Part shown: piece by piece, positions 23,223 to 33,945 of the stretch
Layout: the number at the start of each line of letters is the position of its first letter
Numbering within the stretch: the first letter of the stretch is position 1
DNA from: Conus ventricosus
Taxonomy: Eukaryota; Mollusca; Gastropoda; Neogastropoda; Conidae
Length of the DNA: 64,000 nucleotides
NCBI GenBank assembly: GCA_018398815.1
Contig: CM031626.1
Span: 40,782,367 to 40,846,366, forward strand
Reading direction: 5' to 3'
The notes under the pieces: generated by a model
Databases searched by the model: none
The model's input: the letters and a program-made list of their open reading frames with translations, nothing else
What the model was told of the DNA's origin: nothing
Program-made: the position numbers and the translations under genes

Positions 23223-23969
23223 CAGGTACAACAGGCTGGGAACAGGAACAGGAGAGAAGAAAACCTTACACCAGTTCAACTAATTTGTGTAGGAAGGAAG
23301 GAGAAGAGTTAGTATAGCCAGTTTGGTCAGAATTGTCAAAGACCATCTGGTATGTGGGGGGCGAAAGGGGAGAGGGGAAATTATGTTTTGAGCACATAGT
23401 AGTCATGTGTTTCAACTGAAGGCAAGAGGTGAGTTGTGCGTTATTGTATATTCCGCTGACATGCTGTTTTAGGGGCAGAATCTTAAGGGGTTGACTGAAC
23501 TAGGTCTTTTTTTTCATAACCTCTTCATTATTTTTTTTTGGGTTTGTTTCAAATTGATGATGTGCTTGTATTTCATTCAAAGATGTGCCCAAAGTTGTTC
23601 AGTCGTCTGCCGATCTTCACTTTTACTTCATTTTCATTTCTTTTTAACGAAAAAAAGTTGTTGTTGTTGTTTTTTTAGAAATGATACACTGAGAGTGGAT
23701 TTTAGTGTTGATGAAACATTTTTTCATCTGTTGGTCTACTTTTAGCTGAATTGTCTGGAACTTTGAACACAGACTGGTTTTTAGATTTGGTGCATGGTCA
23801 TTTAGAGCCATGTACAGGTTTGTGTTTTACCCCAGTGTACATAGTTCTGTAGTCATTTTGCATTGGGCAGCTTGGAGAACAAGTGGATGAACACCACTGG
23901 GTTTCTGGCAAGTATGGGTGTGCCAAAGAAAGAATGGGAATGAAGTGCTAGGACACAGGAACTGTGGGA
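23223..23969. other. Unique DNA
   Basis: T-rich with no supported gene or element. Confidence 0.4.
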
Positions 23970-24188
23970 GGTTGAAGTTTGAGGGATGGAAACAAACTGT
24001 TAGTAAAGTGGAAGTTTGTACACGGTTGAAGTTTGAGGGATGGAAACAAACTGTTAGTAAAGTGGAAGTTTGTACACGGTTGAAGTTTGAGGGATGGAAA
24101 CAAACTGTGAGTAAAGTGGAAGTTTGTACACGGTTGAAGTTTGAGGGATGGAAACAAACTGTTAGTAAAGTGGAAGTTTGTACACAGG
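23970..24188. repeat. 54-bp tandem repeat, 4 copies
   Basis: GGTTGAAGTTTGAGGGATGG starts at 23970 and recurs at 24024, an exact 54-bp period. Copies are nearly identical, differing at GTTAGTAAAG versus GTGAGTAAAG. Confidence 0.95.
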
Positions 24189-25381
24189 GAAAATCAGTTG
24201 GTCATTTGACTTACTGTAGATGTTTAAACAGCGTTAAAATATAAATCACCTGAAGTTCAAGAGAACAAAGAAGATGATTGATCATTGAGGGAAAAAAATT
24301 TTTTTATTTCTTTTATTCAGATTTTTTTTTTTTTCAGACATTTTGATTTCACATCCAGTGTTTTGTCTGCTTGAGAACAGCTTTGATTGGTTTGATTTCC
24401 GGGGATAGGTTTGTGGCCCCTGCTCTCAATGGATCATTTCTTTTTTGGTCTTCGTTTTCATTTGATTCTTTGTTGTTTACTTGCAAAATATTCATGGTGG
24501 CTCTATTGAATGGTCAGTGGTGCAGACAAATAATGGTCATTCAGTGTCTACGACAGAAAGTGGATCTTTTTTTCCCCATAAAGTTCCAAGGAAACGTGAC
24601 AAGAAATCTTATGTTTAGATTATGATACATGTTACAGTATGTGTAATAAAAATCATGTGTATGAAAAAGGGAAATCTTGAGTGTGCCAATGAACGGAAGC
24701 GGCCATGTTCCAATAGAATGGCCCCTGAAAGGACCAGTAAATGAGTTCAGATGTATAATGTTTATCATCAGTGTTGGAGTTGATCTACAACAGGGTGGGA
24801 AAAATGTAGGAAATACTAGGGTTTTGATCTTTTCTTCAAGGAATTATAATTTTCTTGGTTTGATTTCAATTCATGTTCAAGGTTTGGAAAGAATACACTT
24901 TTTGTTGTTGTTGTTTTAGGATAAGAATGTTAGTGTATATCAACTAATTCATCATAGATTCAAATTGAACGCACGTTTTCATATAACATTCTCACGTTTT
25001 CATATAACATTCTCATACGATTTTGCCATATTTTGTGCACACGTTTGGCAAAAATATGATGAAGATGATGGACTGGAAAAAAATATGTGGAAAGAAATCT
25101 CGCGACCAAGTTCTTGAGCGGTAGTAGCACTTGCGGTGTACAACCTTTTTGTTTGAGCGCTACAACCAAAGAGTAACAACTCGCACATCGTGCACGCAAA
25201 CTGGCGCCTGGATGACATCGGAACAATATGAGGGACCTCCTGTTTTTACAAAAATTCACAAATTTGGTAGATGTGTACTCGCATTTTTAGGAAAATCTCA
25301 TTTCAGTTGAGAAATACCCCAATAGCCCTTTTAAGGTGACCAGGTCTGCATCCTGACGCTTCTCTCTGAGACTTCAAACTG
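24189..25381. other. Unique DNA, nothing recognised
   Basis: AT-rich. Contains a short duplication CACGTTTTCATATAACATTCT near 24972-25012. No exon or element is supported. Confidence 0.4.
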
Positions 25382-25628
25382 ATAGGAATGTCACTGCTGC
25401 ACCGACACCAACAGGCATGCTGGCAGTACTGGTAGGAATGTCACTGCTGCACCGACACCAACAGGCATGCTGGCAGTACTGGTAGGAATGTCACTGCTGC
25501 ACCGACACCAACAGGCATGCTGGCAGTACTGGTAGGAATGTCACTGCTGCACCGACACCAACAGGCATGCTGGCAGTACTGGTAGGAATGTCACTGCTGC
25601 ACCGACACCAACAGGCATGCTGGCAGTA
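25382..25628. repeat. 50-bp tandem repeat, 5 copies
   Basis: Exact 50-bp units (GTAGGAATGT at 25432 and 25482) containing CACTGCTGCACCGACACCAA. The copies are essentially identical, so the expansion or homogenisation is recent. Confidence 0.97.
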
Positions 25629-27866
25629 CAGACCAGTTTGTTGTCATGAAGAAATAATGTTCCTCACAAGTCCTTCAGTTACCAGACAATGGGGGGTGGG
25701 GGGGTGGGGGGGGGGCAAAAAACAAAATATTGAACTATGAGATGTTAAAAACGAATGTGCAAGTCATTTTAACAAACGGTTTTCTTGTAAAGTGTGTTTT
25801 CCTTTATCTACTGCCCTTTTCCATTTTTCTAGTGTGTATGCTTTCTCTCGATTTCTTTGTGTTGGATACTGGATTTTCATTGTGCGTTAGAAAAAGTAAA
25901 TGATTTCTTTTATTAAATTCCATCTTGTGATAGAATTCATGGTGTATTTCTTTTTTTTCTCTCTCTGGTATTAATCATATAGTAAGAAGGGCAAGATGAA
26001 GATGGAGCCAAACTTACGTGTGAGGCAGAAGCAATGCTCAATCAACATTAAAACTGCATCTCTAAACATTGGCCATTCAGTCATTGCTTTTTGTTTTTTT
26101 CTTTTGTTTTCAATGCGCATTTCTCCCCGTATCATGTTGACAGCTTTCTGTTCAACAATGAGTCATGATTTTTTTTTTTCTCATGGATGATTGTCTTTTG
26201 GATTTTGTTTTGGTCCCCCCCCCCCCCCCCCCCCCCCTCCCCTTCCAATGTTTCTGTGGGTACAGAAAATTGGGCGAGTGGATTCTGTTCATACTGGTTA
26301 CCTGTAGTGTGTATAAAGTGACCTGAACCCATCTGTGTACATATTGTTGAGCTGGCCCGGACCTGTGGTCTGGAGGCTGGCTTTCATCATGCGCTGCTCC
26401 TGGTGGAGTGAGGGATGGAAGGGGGGAGGGAAAGAGGGAGGGGTGTCATTGGTGGGTTGGGGAAGGGAGGGAGGAGGGAAACAGGGGTTTGGTGGGGGTG
26501 TTTGAGATGGGGTGTTTGAGGGAGAGATGTGGATGTAGCATCTCACTCCAATAAAGCCATCTGTGCTTGTAAATACAATCCTTGTCTCAGTCTTTTTGGT
26601 GTGTGTGTGTGCGCGTGGTGTGTGTGTGTGTGTGTGTGTGTTTGCTACTGCATTGCATGTTACAAGTTGCATACATACCATCTTTTCTTGCCATATTGTG
26701 TAATGTGCAACACGACAGTTTTTCTCACGTGTTCGTGTTGGAGTGTGTACTTGTCTTTGTTTTCCTCGGGGCTGTTTCTGTGTGTATCTGCAGACACATT
26801 TGTGTTTGTCCCATTTATTTCCTCAACCTGTAGCTGAACTCTGTTTTGTGCTGTAAGCAATTAAGAAAAAGAAGGGGAAAAAAGCAAAGAACAAATCCAT
26901 TGAAGTAAAGAAGGGAATCATTTCTGAAGCAGACCCAGCAGAATCTTCAAATCTTGTGCCGCAGAAACATCAAACCGATGAAGTTGGCTTCCCAACGAGA
27001 GGAATAGGATGCATGGACCCATGCATTGTTAAAAATATGGTTCCACGCAGAATGTACCTCACAGCCCTCCCAAGCCCAAAGTGCACTCAGTAAAAATGCC
27101 TTCTCCTTCTGTGAGAACAAGAGGCGCCTGAACACACCAGACACTACTACACCCTTCTCCCCACCTTGAGCTGCTACCGCCCAAAATGAAGTTCCGAACT
27201 TTCCCAAATACCCTCGCCTACATATGAACTTATAGAGTGGGTACTGTAGGCAGGTTTGGTTTGGAATTACAAGCCTTCAGTCATTGTTTGAAGGACTTTG
27301 CCCTCAATGCAGCTCTAGAAAGAGACCCCTACCATAAGTGGCAGCGCTTTCCATTCTTTAACCCCTCATCCCCATAACTGCAGTTCCAAGGAGAGGTCAG
27401 TCTGGGAACAGCTCGTGTTGAAGGGTCCTCGGAAGCCTTCTAACCAATTCCACCATTTGTAAATGTCAGACACAGGGGATGCAATTTGAACTCGATCTTT
27501 TTTCTAAACTTTTTTTTTCTTTTGATTTTCCAGTTTCTTTTGTGTACCTTACATTTAAAAGTATGCTGTGTGAATGGGAAGCACAAGCACCATTAGTGAG
27601 ATGAAGGGCATGTTCTTGTCTCATCATAGGAGCAAAAGTTACTGTTCTAGTTCATCACTTGAGAACCATGCCAGTGGCGCTTGTTAAAATTCAAACACTT
27701 TCAGCTGAATCAGCCCCGAGTAATGATCGCAATCCGTTGAGTGTTGACGTAACATGCAGATCACAAAATTCTAGTTTCACACTTCTTCCCATAAGTGTGA
27801 AAAGCTTAGTTGGGTGGGGTCTTGGCAATAAACTCACTTGAAACTGGAGACGTTGTAGACAAGGAG
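25629..27866. other. Unique DNA with one good poly(A) signal
   Basis: Contains G and C runs (25690-25715, 26216-26237), a G-rich stretch at 26400-26525 and a TG run at 26601-26642. No ORF with a domain was found. A Lys-rich reading at 26865-26990 was considered but has no splice sites to support it. Confidence 0.4.
26550..26555 (+). promoter_or_regulatory. Candidate poly(A) signal AATAAA with GT-rich downstream element
   Basis: AATAAA is followed within about 30-50 bp by CTTTTTGGTGTGTGTGTGTG (26590-26609), the usual order of a cleavage and polyadenylation site. It is on the same strand as the exon at 7944-8847, but 17.7 kb separates them, so linkage is speculative. Confidence 0.4.
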
Positions 27867-28067
27867 CAGGGATGAAAACTCCTCCGCCGTCTCCGCGGTT
27901 ATTTTTTCGCATCTCCGCCGAAAGAAAAAGTCTCCGCCGAAAAATTATTCGAAGAATGATGCTCAGAAACGATCTCAACTTGTCTGCACAGCGAATTTCT
28001 TTTCTGTCGGTAATGTTCTCAAACGGCATAGTTCTCATTCTGTTTCCTTCCAATATCATTTCTCATC

Positions 28068-28345
28068 ATGGCGTCGATTCACAGTGAGAGTTTGCCGCCA
28101 GTGAGTGCAAACAAAACGAGAAAAAAAAAGAAAGAAGTATGTGAACCACTAGAAGACCGAGTGGCAGCAGAAGGACGTGTGTTACCGCAGAGTCGCGGAT
28201 GTAATAAGAAAACATGACAAAGATGGCGAATTTGAATTGTTTTGCGAGCCTTGCCAAAAACGTGTCTACTTTGGTAGTGGTGGCTTTGTGGCAATCAGAG
28301 ATCACATCGAGCGTCCCAGTCACCAACAGAAAATGTGTGTGTTTC
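28068..28345 (+). pseudogene. BED-type zinc-finger remnant inside the hAT-like element
   Basis: An ATG at 28068 opens a Lys-rich N-terminus (ANKTRKKKKEVCEP). A change of frame within about 28110-28155 leads into a stretch with CEPC and, 16 residues later, HIERPSH. This Cx2C-x16-Hx5H arrangement is the BED/TTF finger found at the N-terminus of hAT transposases and related host proteins. The downstream reading (to about 28413) ends at a stop without a transposase core. BED fingers bind DNA; here it would once have recognised transposon ends. The call as a transposase remnant rests on its position between the inverted termini. Confidence 0.55.
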
Positions 28346-28919
28346 CCACACTATTACAGCATGTTTTCAGATCATTGGGTATGCAACAATCTACGTTTAA
28401 TTTCCAAAGATAGTTTGACTATCATCAAAAATTGTATCCGTTCTCGATCTTGCTCCTCTGCTACGCTTTTTCGCTTTTGTGATGATGATTTCGTTAACCA
28501 CGCTTCGAGAGACATGTTGGAAACAAAGGCTTCGCGGAAATGCCTCTCTCCTGCCGGGAAAATGAAAAGCGTCATCGTGAAATCACATGGCTCAAAGTAG
28601 GAAAATTCAGTCAACTGAAAACGATGCTGTGGCCTAGCGTTAAGCTTAGTCAGTCAGCCTCAGCAAAAGGGATGGGTTCGGTCCGAAGTGTAGCAGACCT
28701 ACGATGTTACGGCACCCAACTTACGATGTTGAAGGCAGTCTTTTCTCACTTTATGTCTGACTTCACCAAAATTTGAAGGAGTCCCAGGGGACCCCTTACA
28801 CGCACACCCAGTGCGTCCCGTAGAGTTTTAATGCGTACTGTACGCAATTTTTTGCGTTTTCAGAAGCCCTGTCTAAGTACTTCCACTCGTAGAGTCTTCA
28901 AAACGTCAAAATGACGAAA

Positions 28920-29174
28920 AGAATATAAAAGAACAAATGACATCAAAATAAACTGATGTCACAACAGTATTGTGTAACACTTTTCCCCTGGTATAATGCG
29001 AACGTTTGCTACATTTGTTAAGTGTCTGCTAACAGCCCCCCAATGAAATCCTTTTCCACCAGCCCACTCCCCCCACTACCTATATACTTCCTCTACTCCT
29101 CCTTCTCCCCCAACCCCCACCCTCGCCCACAACACATACCCCACACACTTCGCCCCCTACCCCCCACCCCCGTC

Positions 29175-29210
<36 letters not shown>

Positions 29211-29317
29211 TCAAGAGGGGGGGGGGGGGTATGATTAGTTGTAAGAGGGAAGTTGGGGGGGGGGGTGTACTGTTGTGACATCAGTTTGTTTTTATGTCAT
29301 TTGTTCTTTTATGTTCT
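28920..29317. repeat. Nested inverted repeat, 50-bp arms
   Basis: The left arm 28920-28969 and right arm 29268-29317 are reverse complements at about 46 of 50 positions (ACTGATGTCACAACAGTA against TACTGTTGTGACATCAGT). The ~300-bp centre is C-rich on the left, a (CA)16 at 29176-29208, then G runs. Just outside the right arm, 29336-29364 reads CCTGACGAAGGGTC-TAA-GGCCCAAAAGC, the same motif class as in the other hairpins. Confidence 0.75.
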
Positions 29318-29844
29318 GTTTTGTGTTTAGTGTTTCCTGACGAAGGGTCTAAGGCCCAAAAGCTTCTTTTTTTTTTTTAAAGGACTTCAAAGTAATCATT
29401 TTTTCATATTGTGTTTATTGAAGTCCAGCAGTCGTTTTCATACATCTGATTTACTTACTTTGATTTCCCACTCTGATTTACTTATCTACAGGCCTTATTC
29501 TTTATGTCCTGAAAGCACTGTTTGTCAAATTTTCTTTAGCTAGAGTTCTGAGGATTCATCATACTAAATGTTTGTCTCAACTGACATAGTTTCTTTCCAC
29601 ATCAGTCTCAGTCTTCATGGTGTTGAAAGCTGTTCTATAGAATGAGTTGTTTAGAAGCAAGAAAGTGATTTCTAAAGATTTTTATGCCATATTTAATACA
29701 AAATATGCTTCAGCTTCAGGGGGCGCCGCCCCCTGACCCCCGCCAGGCTGTTGCCCATGTACCCCACTGGGGGCCCATGGTGAACCCCCAGATCCCCGCC
29801 AATCTCCTCTTTTTTTAAAAAAACTGTTTTCATCCCTGAAGGAG

Positions 29845-30846
29845 GAAAGGGGGGAGAAAAAAGGAGGGGGGGGGGGGGGGTCCAGCTGGGCCTCTCCAGC
29901 ATCTGCAGCAGTCCCCAGGCATACATCTCGGCCCCAGACCATTTCAACCCTACCAAAATCTGAGAAGGGAGGGGCAGAAGTTACGGAGGTGATAGAAGGC
30001 CAATTGGGTTAAAGATCTCGACTGATGACTCGGAAGAGGGAAGAGAATTCCAAACAGGGATGGCAAAGGTGAGGAAAGGTCAGAGCAGGAGTGTGGGACA
30101 TGCAGGTTTTCAGGCTGGACAGTGGGGAGTTAGGCTGCAGATAGCATTCAGGGGGTGCAGCAGGTCCCGGAAGCTGTTCCTGGTCCTGCGCATCACGATG
30201 GCCTTGGCTGTGGTCCTGGAGAGACTGCAGTGTGAGCTGAGAGGCACTTCTGGTGGTGATGAACCCTGCATGAGGCACCTGCCAGCATGCGTCTGGGCTG
30301 TTGATGAAGTATTGTTGCTGGGCTGCCAGACTAGCAGCATGTGGTAGAATGAGACTTGTTCCAGTTGGCGCTGACTCTGATGGAGATGGCACAGACGTTT
30401 CTGGATATGAAGGAGTAGATCTTGTCAACCTTTGCAGCTGTGGCATGGATATGAGAGTTCTAGGGTAACTCTCAAGTCTGTGTTCAATAACCAAGTACTC
30501 AATACCGTTGACTCGGATGAGGCTGGAAGAGTTTGTTGTTAGTCATTGTGAAGACGTAGAGTGGAGAGGATCAGTACCTTAGGTCGATTTCAAACTATTC
30601 GCCTGTGGGAATTCTGTATGCTCCTGCAGGTAACTGATCACTTTTGGGCAAGAGACCTGTACCAGTGGCTGGGCTGCCCTCCTGGTCAACCATGTTTGTC
30701 TGCTGTTAAGCGACGACGGCATGTTGCCTTCTAGTCTTCCATTGACTAATCACTGTGTTTGTGCTTCAAACTTGACAGTTTGACAAGATCAGCTGTGGAG
30801 TGTGGTGAATAGACAGCCAACCCCTGAATAGAAAGAACAGCCAGAC
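29845..30846. other. Unique DNA, possible old repeat, nothing recognised
   Basis: Open in places on both strands (for example 30009-30494 minus) but without a recognisable domain, start context or splice sites. Confidence 0.35.
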
Positions 30847-31239
30847 TGTTACATGCTAGACCGCTGACTTCCTCAGTACACGGTTAGTGCAGTAGCTTGT
30901 AAAAGTTAGTTGTAGATCCTGTGGTAGGTGTTCAGCTTGCAGACGACAAAATATACCAGGCGATGTTGAAACGAAGAGGATCCTTTTATTTACAAACGTT
31001 AAAGAATATAGGAACAAGAAACAGCCTTCAATTGACCTTTAGGTTCAATAAGTTGCACAGGAACTCGATCGTACATGCAGCAGCAGTATTCTGCTGATGG
31101 CAGCTTTTCATCGACTAGGCTCAAACTCATGAAGACTCGGAACACTTCTGTGCTCAACAATGACTAGAACTCTTCAACAAATCTCATTTCTCTCTCCCTC
31201 TCAGTCGCACAGCTCTCATCTTTTAATATGTTATCTAAA

Positions 31240-31252
31240 GAATATTCTCGAA
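31240..31252 (-). promoter_or_regulatory. Perfect three-unit heat-shock element
   Basis: GAATATTCTCGAA on the plus strand, i.e. GAAnnTTCnnGAA, the canonical trimer target of heat-shock factor. It lies about 10 bp upstream of the TATA-like box at 31229-31220 when read on the minus strand, an arrangement like heat-shock promoters. Confidence 0.6.
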
Positions 31253-31354
31253 CATGCTCGATCATTCTTTTCTAGCATATTCTGCCTTCGGTAAGCTCAA
31301 CCGATGAAATCGCGACAAGCATATGCAAACGTGATTCGATCAGCAACTACAACA

Positions 31355-31367
31355 TTCTGGAACCTTC
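31355..31367 (-). promoter_or_regulatory. Second perfect heat-shock element
   Basis: TTCTGGAACCTTC, i.e. TTCnnGAAnnTTC. A further two-unit site GAACATTC lies at 31419-31426, so the candidate U3 region has three clustered sites. Confidence 0.55.
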
Positions 31368-31794
31368 GGTAATGCACTAGCAACTTCGGAGACCTGGTGA
31401 GCATTCTAACATAATCTCGAACATTCCAAAAACATTATTAATCAATCCGAAAACAAAACTGAACAGTTAGGCAAATGCTTACTTTACGAATATTTTCAAT
31501 AGCTCAACAATAGCACTACATTGACCGAAAATATACAAATTCAAAAGCGGTAAGTAAAAGGAGGCTTGCAACTCGTCATTATTGCTGACGTCTTTCGTGA
31601 AAGTTCCTCCTCTCTTGTCTCCCTTTTAAATTGTAACAGACACAGATCAGATCAGATTAGACCAATATGACGTGGTGACTGCCTTTAATTGGAGCAATGG
31701 AACGAGGCACTGAAAGACAAAGATACTGATCTTGTCCCCTCCGCATCTTTGGTAATTGCTGATCGCCTGTTCATGAGGAGTGTGCTCTCACCAT

Positions 31795-32138
31795 ACCTTA
31801 TTCAATGTGTCGATCAACCTCCAGAAGCTGGAAGCATGGGAAGACAGGTGCGACATGACCCTCCATTCCGGCAAGTGTCGAGTCCTGAGAGCAACGAAGC
31901 GGAAGGAAATATACAACAGAACATAAGTTTATCATGGCCAACCACTTCAGGAGGTCACCACCACCACGTATCGGGTGCACCTCGATAGCTCCCGACACCA
32001 ATAGATCCCTAACCCTAACCTTTGCGGGGATCTGTCGGTGCGGGGGATCTATCGGTTCGGTGCGGGGATCTATCGGTGCGGGGATCTATCGGGATGACCC
32101 CCACGTATCTTGGCATAAACCTGTTGGGAGACATGTCT

Positions 32139-32171
<33 letters not shown>

Positions 32172-32225
32172 GACATCTACACCATCAGCAACAGTGGAAG
32201 CAGAAGTGTGGGTTTTATCAGGACT
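31795..32225 (+). pseudogene. Fragment of a non-LTR reverse transcriptase (thumb region)
   Basis: The readings LQKLEAWEDRCDMTLHSGKC and RVLRATKRKE match the well-known post-catalytic block of jockey/CR1-like reverse transcriptases (LxxWxxxWxMxFHPxKCxVLRVTR). Later pieces, TPTYLGINL and SNSGSRSVGFIR, correspond to the following YLGVxL and NxxLGFLRR blocks. Frame changes, an inserted run of GGGGATCTATCGGTGC repeats (32025-32095) and a 30-plus G run (32139-32171) break it. The catalytic residues are absent. Confidence 0.6.
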
Positions 32226-32822
32226 GAAAATAAATGCAAAAAAAAAAAAAAAGTGCAGGATAGGGCTTACTAGGGGTTTGTCAGACCAGCACAAGAGCAT
32301 GCTTGCTCCGCTTGGGACCTTCACGATGACGGGCACACTAAGAGCTTAGAGGGTGTCTGACATCGAGCTGCGAGGTGGGTGGGCCTGGGATGCAGGAGAA
32401 CCTCCAGAGTGAGTGACATGCTGTCCACAACAACGATCTCCATAGTTCACCAGTACTCTCCGTCCCCAGATCTAGGCAGACATCAAACATGTACCAACCC
32501 CAACCCTACTCCGTTCACTCCTGCAGAGCAGACTACTGGAAGATGAGGTTTTTTTTTCTTTGCCTTGCACAGATGTGGAGAGGAATGCGCTCCCAGAGGA
32601 GGCGTATCTGCACCCTCCACCGAATACAAAAAAAAACAGAACCTCCCCCACAACTGTTTTCCGTCATTTGGTAGAGTGCAGTGCTATTTGGGCCTGGTTA
32701 TGGTTCTTGGCTGTGTCTGGTGTTGTGCTTGACTCCATTAATGAAGCGAAAAAAAAGTCATGACAGGAGTAAGTGTTAAGAGTTGAGACAAAATTTCAGT
32801 CCATCTTAATTTCTTCTTTCCC

Positions 32823-32855
<33 letters not shown>

Positions 32856-33129
32856 TTTTTTTTTTCTTTTTTTCTTTTCTTTTTCTTTTAGGCCACACGT
32901 GAAGGGAGGTAATTTTTTGTTCACTTTCTCAGCCATGCTCTGCCCTTTCGTTTGATACCTGAGCGATGAGAACGTGCACGATACACAGTGCTTCTGATGT
33001 GTGTTTTCGGTGACAATTCAAAACGAAAAACAATTAGTACACCATAGATTTGTAGACTTCACTCGATCGTGAGCTAGAGAGAATGGCGAGACAGGGGGGT
33101 GGTTGGACAGGTGATCATGGGTGTGGGAG
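32226..33129. other. Probable LINE debris and simple repeats
   Basis: A short reading near 32575-32620 (VERNALPEEA) resembles the WNALPE block at the C-terminus of CR1/jockey-like proteins, so the LINE fragment may extend here. Also holds a C run at 32823-32857 followed by a T-rich tract. Confidence 0.35.
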
Positions 33130-33250
33130 GGAGCTGCTAGGCAGTCACAGCACATACTGTGATCTCATGGTTTAGCAGCTGTGGTGTAGCAAATATGGAC
33201 TGCTCATCCACACATAGTGACGCTTCCTCTATGACACTGAAAGTTTGGCG
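33130..33250 (+). mobile_element. SINE-like fragment, molluscan family, copy 1
   Basis: GCTGTGGTGTAGCAAATATG and AGTGACGCTTCCTC-TATGACACTGAAAG match, in order, the block at 63127-63200 (GATGTGTGTAGCGTATATGG, AGTGACGCCTCCCTGATGAA). I recognise this tail as a common molluscan SINE, from memory. The tRNA-like head is not recognisable here. Confidence 0.45.
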
Positions 33251-33540
33251 CCATGACGGTTAAGAAATTGAGAAATTTATCATAGTCAATCAATGAATTT
33301 ATCATTGTCATTCAAGGAACTCATCATTGTCAATCAATGAAATGTCTGTGCATTTGCTAAACCCTAATAACCCAAACCCAGCCCCGACGCTAACCCTAAC
33401 TTTATAAAGCCTTTTGAACATTTCGTTGATGAATTATCCCTCGACTTTCCTACCACAAACTTAATTCCATGCTTGGTGTGGTGGCACGGTCAAATTCTCG
33501 AACACACACGTCTCTTGGATGGCAATAACAAACAACACTG

Positions 33541-33650
33541 TCAATTCAATTCAATTCTATTCAATCAACTTTATTGTCCATCGGAAATTTTTCTTCGGCT
33601 CCATATCATTTCACAAGTACATAAGACATTACAAAAAGACATAAATCGTT
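33541..33650 (-). mobile_element. 3' end of a LINE with (AATTG)-type tail
   Basis: CAATTCAATTCAATTCTATT followed by ACTTTATTGTCCATCGGAAA and TTCTTCGGCT. Read on the minus strand this is a LINE 3' UTR ending in a short pentanucleotide microsatellite tail, as in CR1/L2/RTE-like elements. The rest of the element is missing. Confidence 0.45.
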
Positions 33651-33704
33651 ACATAAAAACCTGTGTTAGTATATGTATTTATATATACATCAACACTCAC
33701 ACAC

Positions 33705-33723
33705 ACACCCCACACACACACAT

Positions 33724-33760
<37 letters not shown>

Positions 33761-33890
33761 CGCGTGCGCGTGCGCGCATACACACATAAAATAAACATTA
33801 AATCCATAAGACATAAAACATTACATAGATTATAAAAACAACACATCAAGCACCAACACTAAAACACACACACATGCGTACCCTTCCCCC

Positions 33891-33921
<31 letters not shown>

Positions 33922-33945
33922 ACACCACACACACACACACACAGT
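33705..33945. repeat. (CA)n microsatellites and a C run
   Basis: CA tracts at 33690-33785 and 33905-33945, with a C run at 33887-33906. Confidence 0.9.

Larger units (their letters stand above)
27867..29838. mobile_element. hAT-like DNA transposon, 13-bp inverted termini
   Basis: The element starts CAGGGATGAAAAC (27867-27879) and ends with the exact reverse complement GTTTTCATCCCTG (29826-29838). The same hexamer, AAGGAG, lies immediately outside both ends (27861-27866 and 29839-29844), a plausible target duplication. CAGGG-type ends and an internal BED-type zinc finger both fit the hAT superfamily, although hAT duplications are usually 8 bp. No catalytic transposase core is visible, so this copy is defective. 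Near the right end is a GC-rich palindromic tract (GGGGGCGCCGCCCCCTGACC at 29719-29738). Confidence 0.75.
30847..31638 (-). mobile_element. Candidate LTR (solo or orphan), 792 bp, minus orientation
   Basis: The segment is bounded by TGTTACA (30847-30853) and TGTAACA (31632-31638), inverted TG...CA ends typical of LTRs. Read on the minus strand it has the expected order: U3-like DNA, heat-shock elements, a TATA-like ATATTAAAAG (31229-31220), then AATAAA (30990-30985) before the 3' end. No internal retroelement genes adjoin it. Only a 3-bp match (GAC) is seen at the flanks, so target duplication is not shown. It could also be a non-LTR regulatory segment that happens to have these ends. Confidence 0.5.

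Noticed and set aside
22542..23283. ORFs over the 78-bp repeat on both strands
   Set aside because: Same reason: 26-codon period, no domain, no splice or start evidence.
26865..27000. Lys-rich open stretch (KKKKGKKAKNKSIEVKKG)
   Set aside because: No acceptor or donor consistent with an exon, and A-rich DNA gives such readings by chance.
32005..33395. CCCTAACCCTAACC-type words suggesting telomere repeats
   Set aside because: Only one to two units at 32009-32020 and 33355-33400, which is too few for an interstitial telomere tract.
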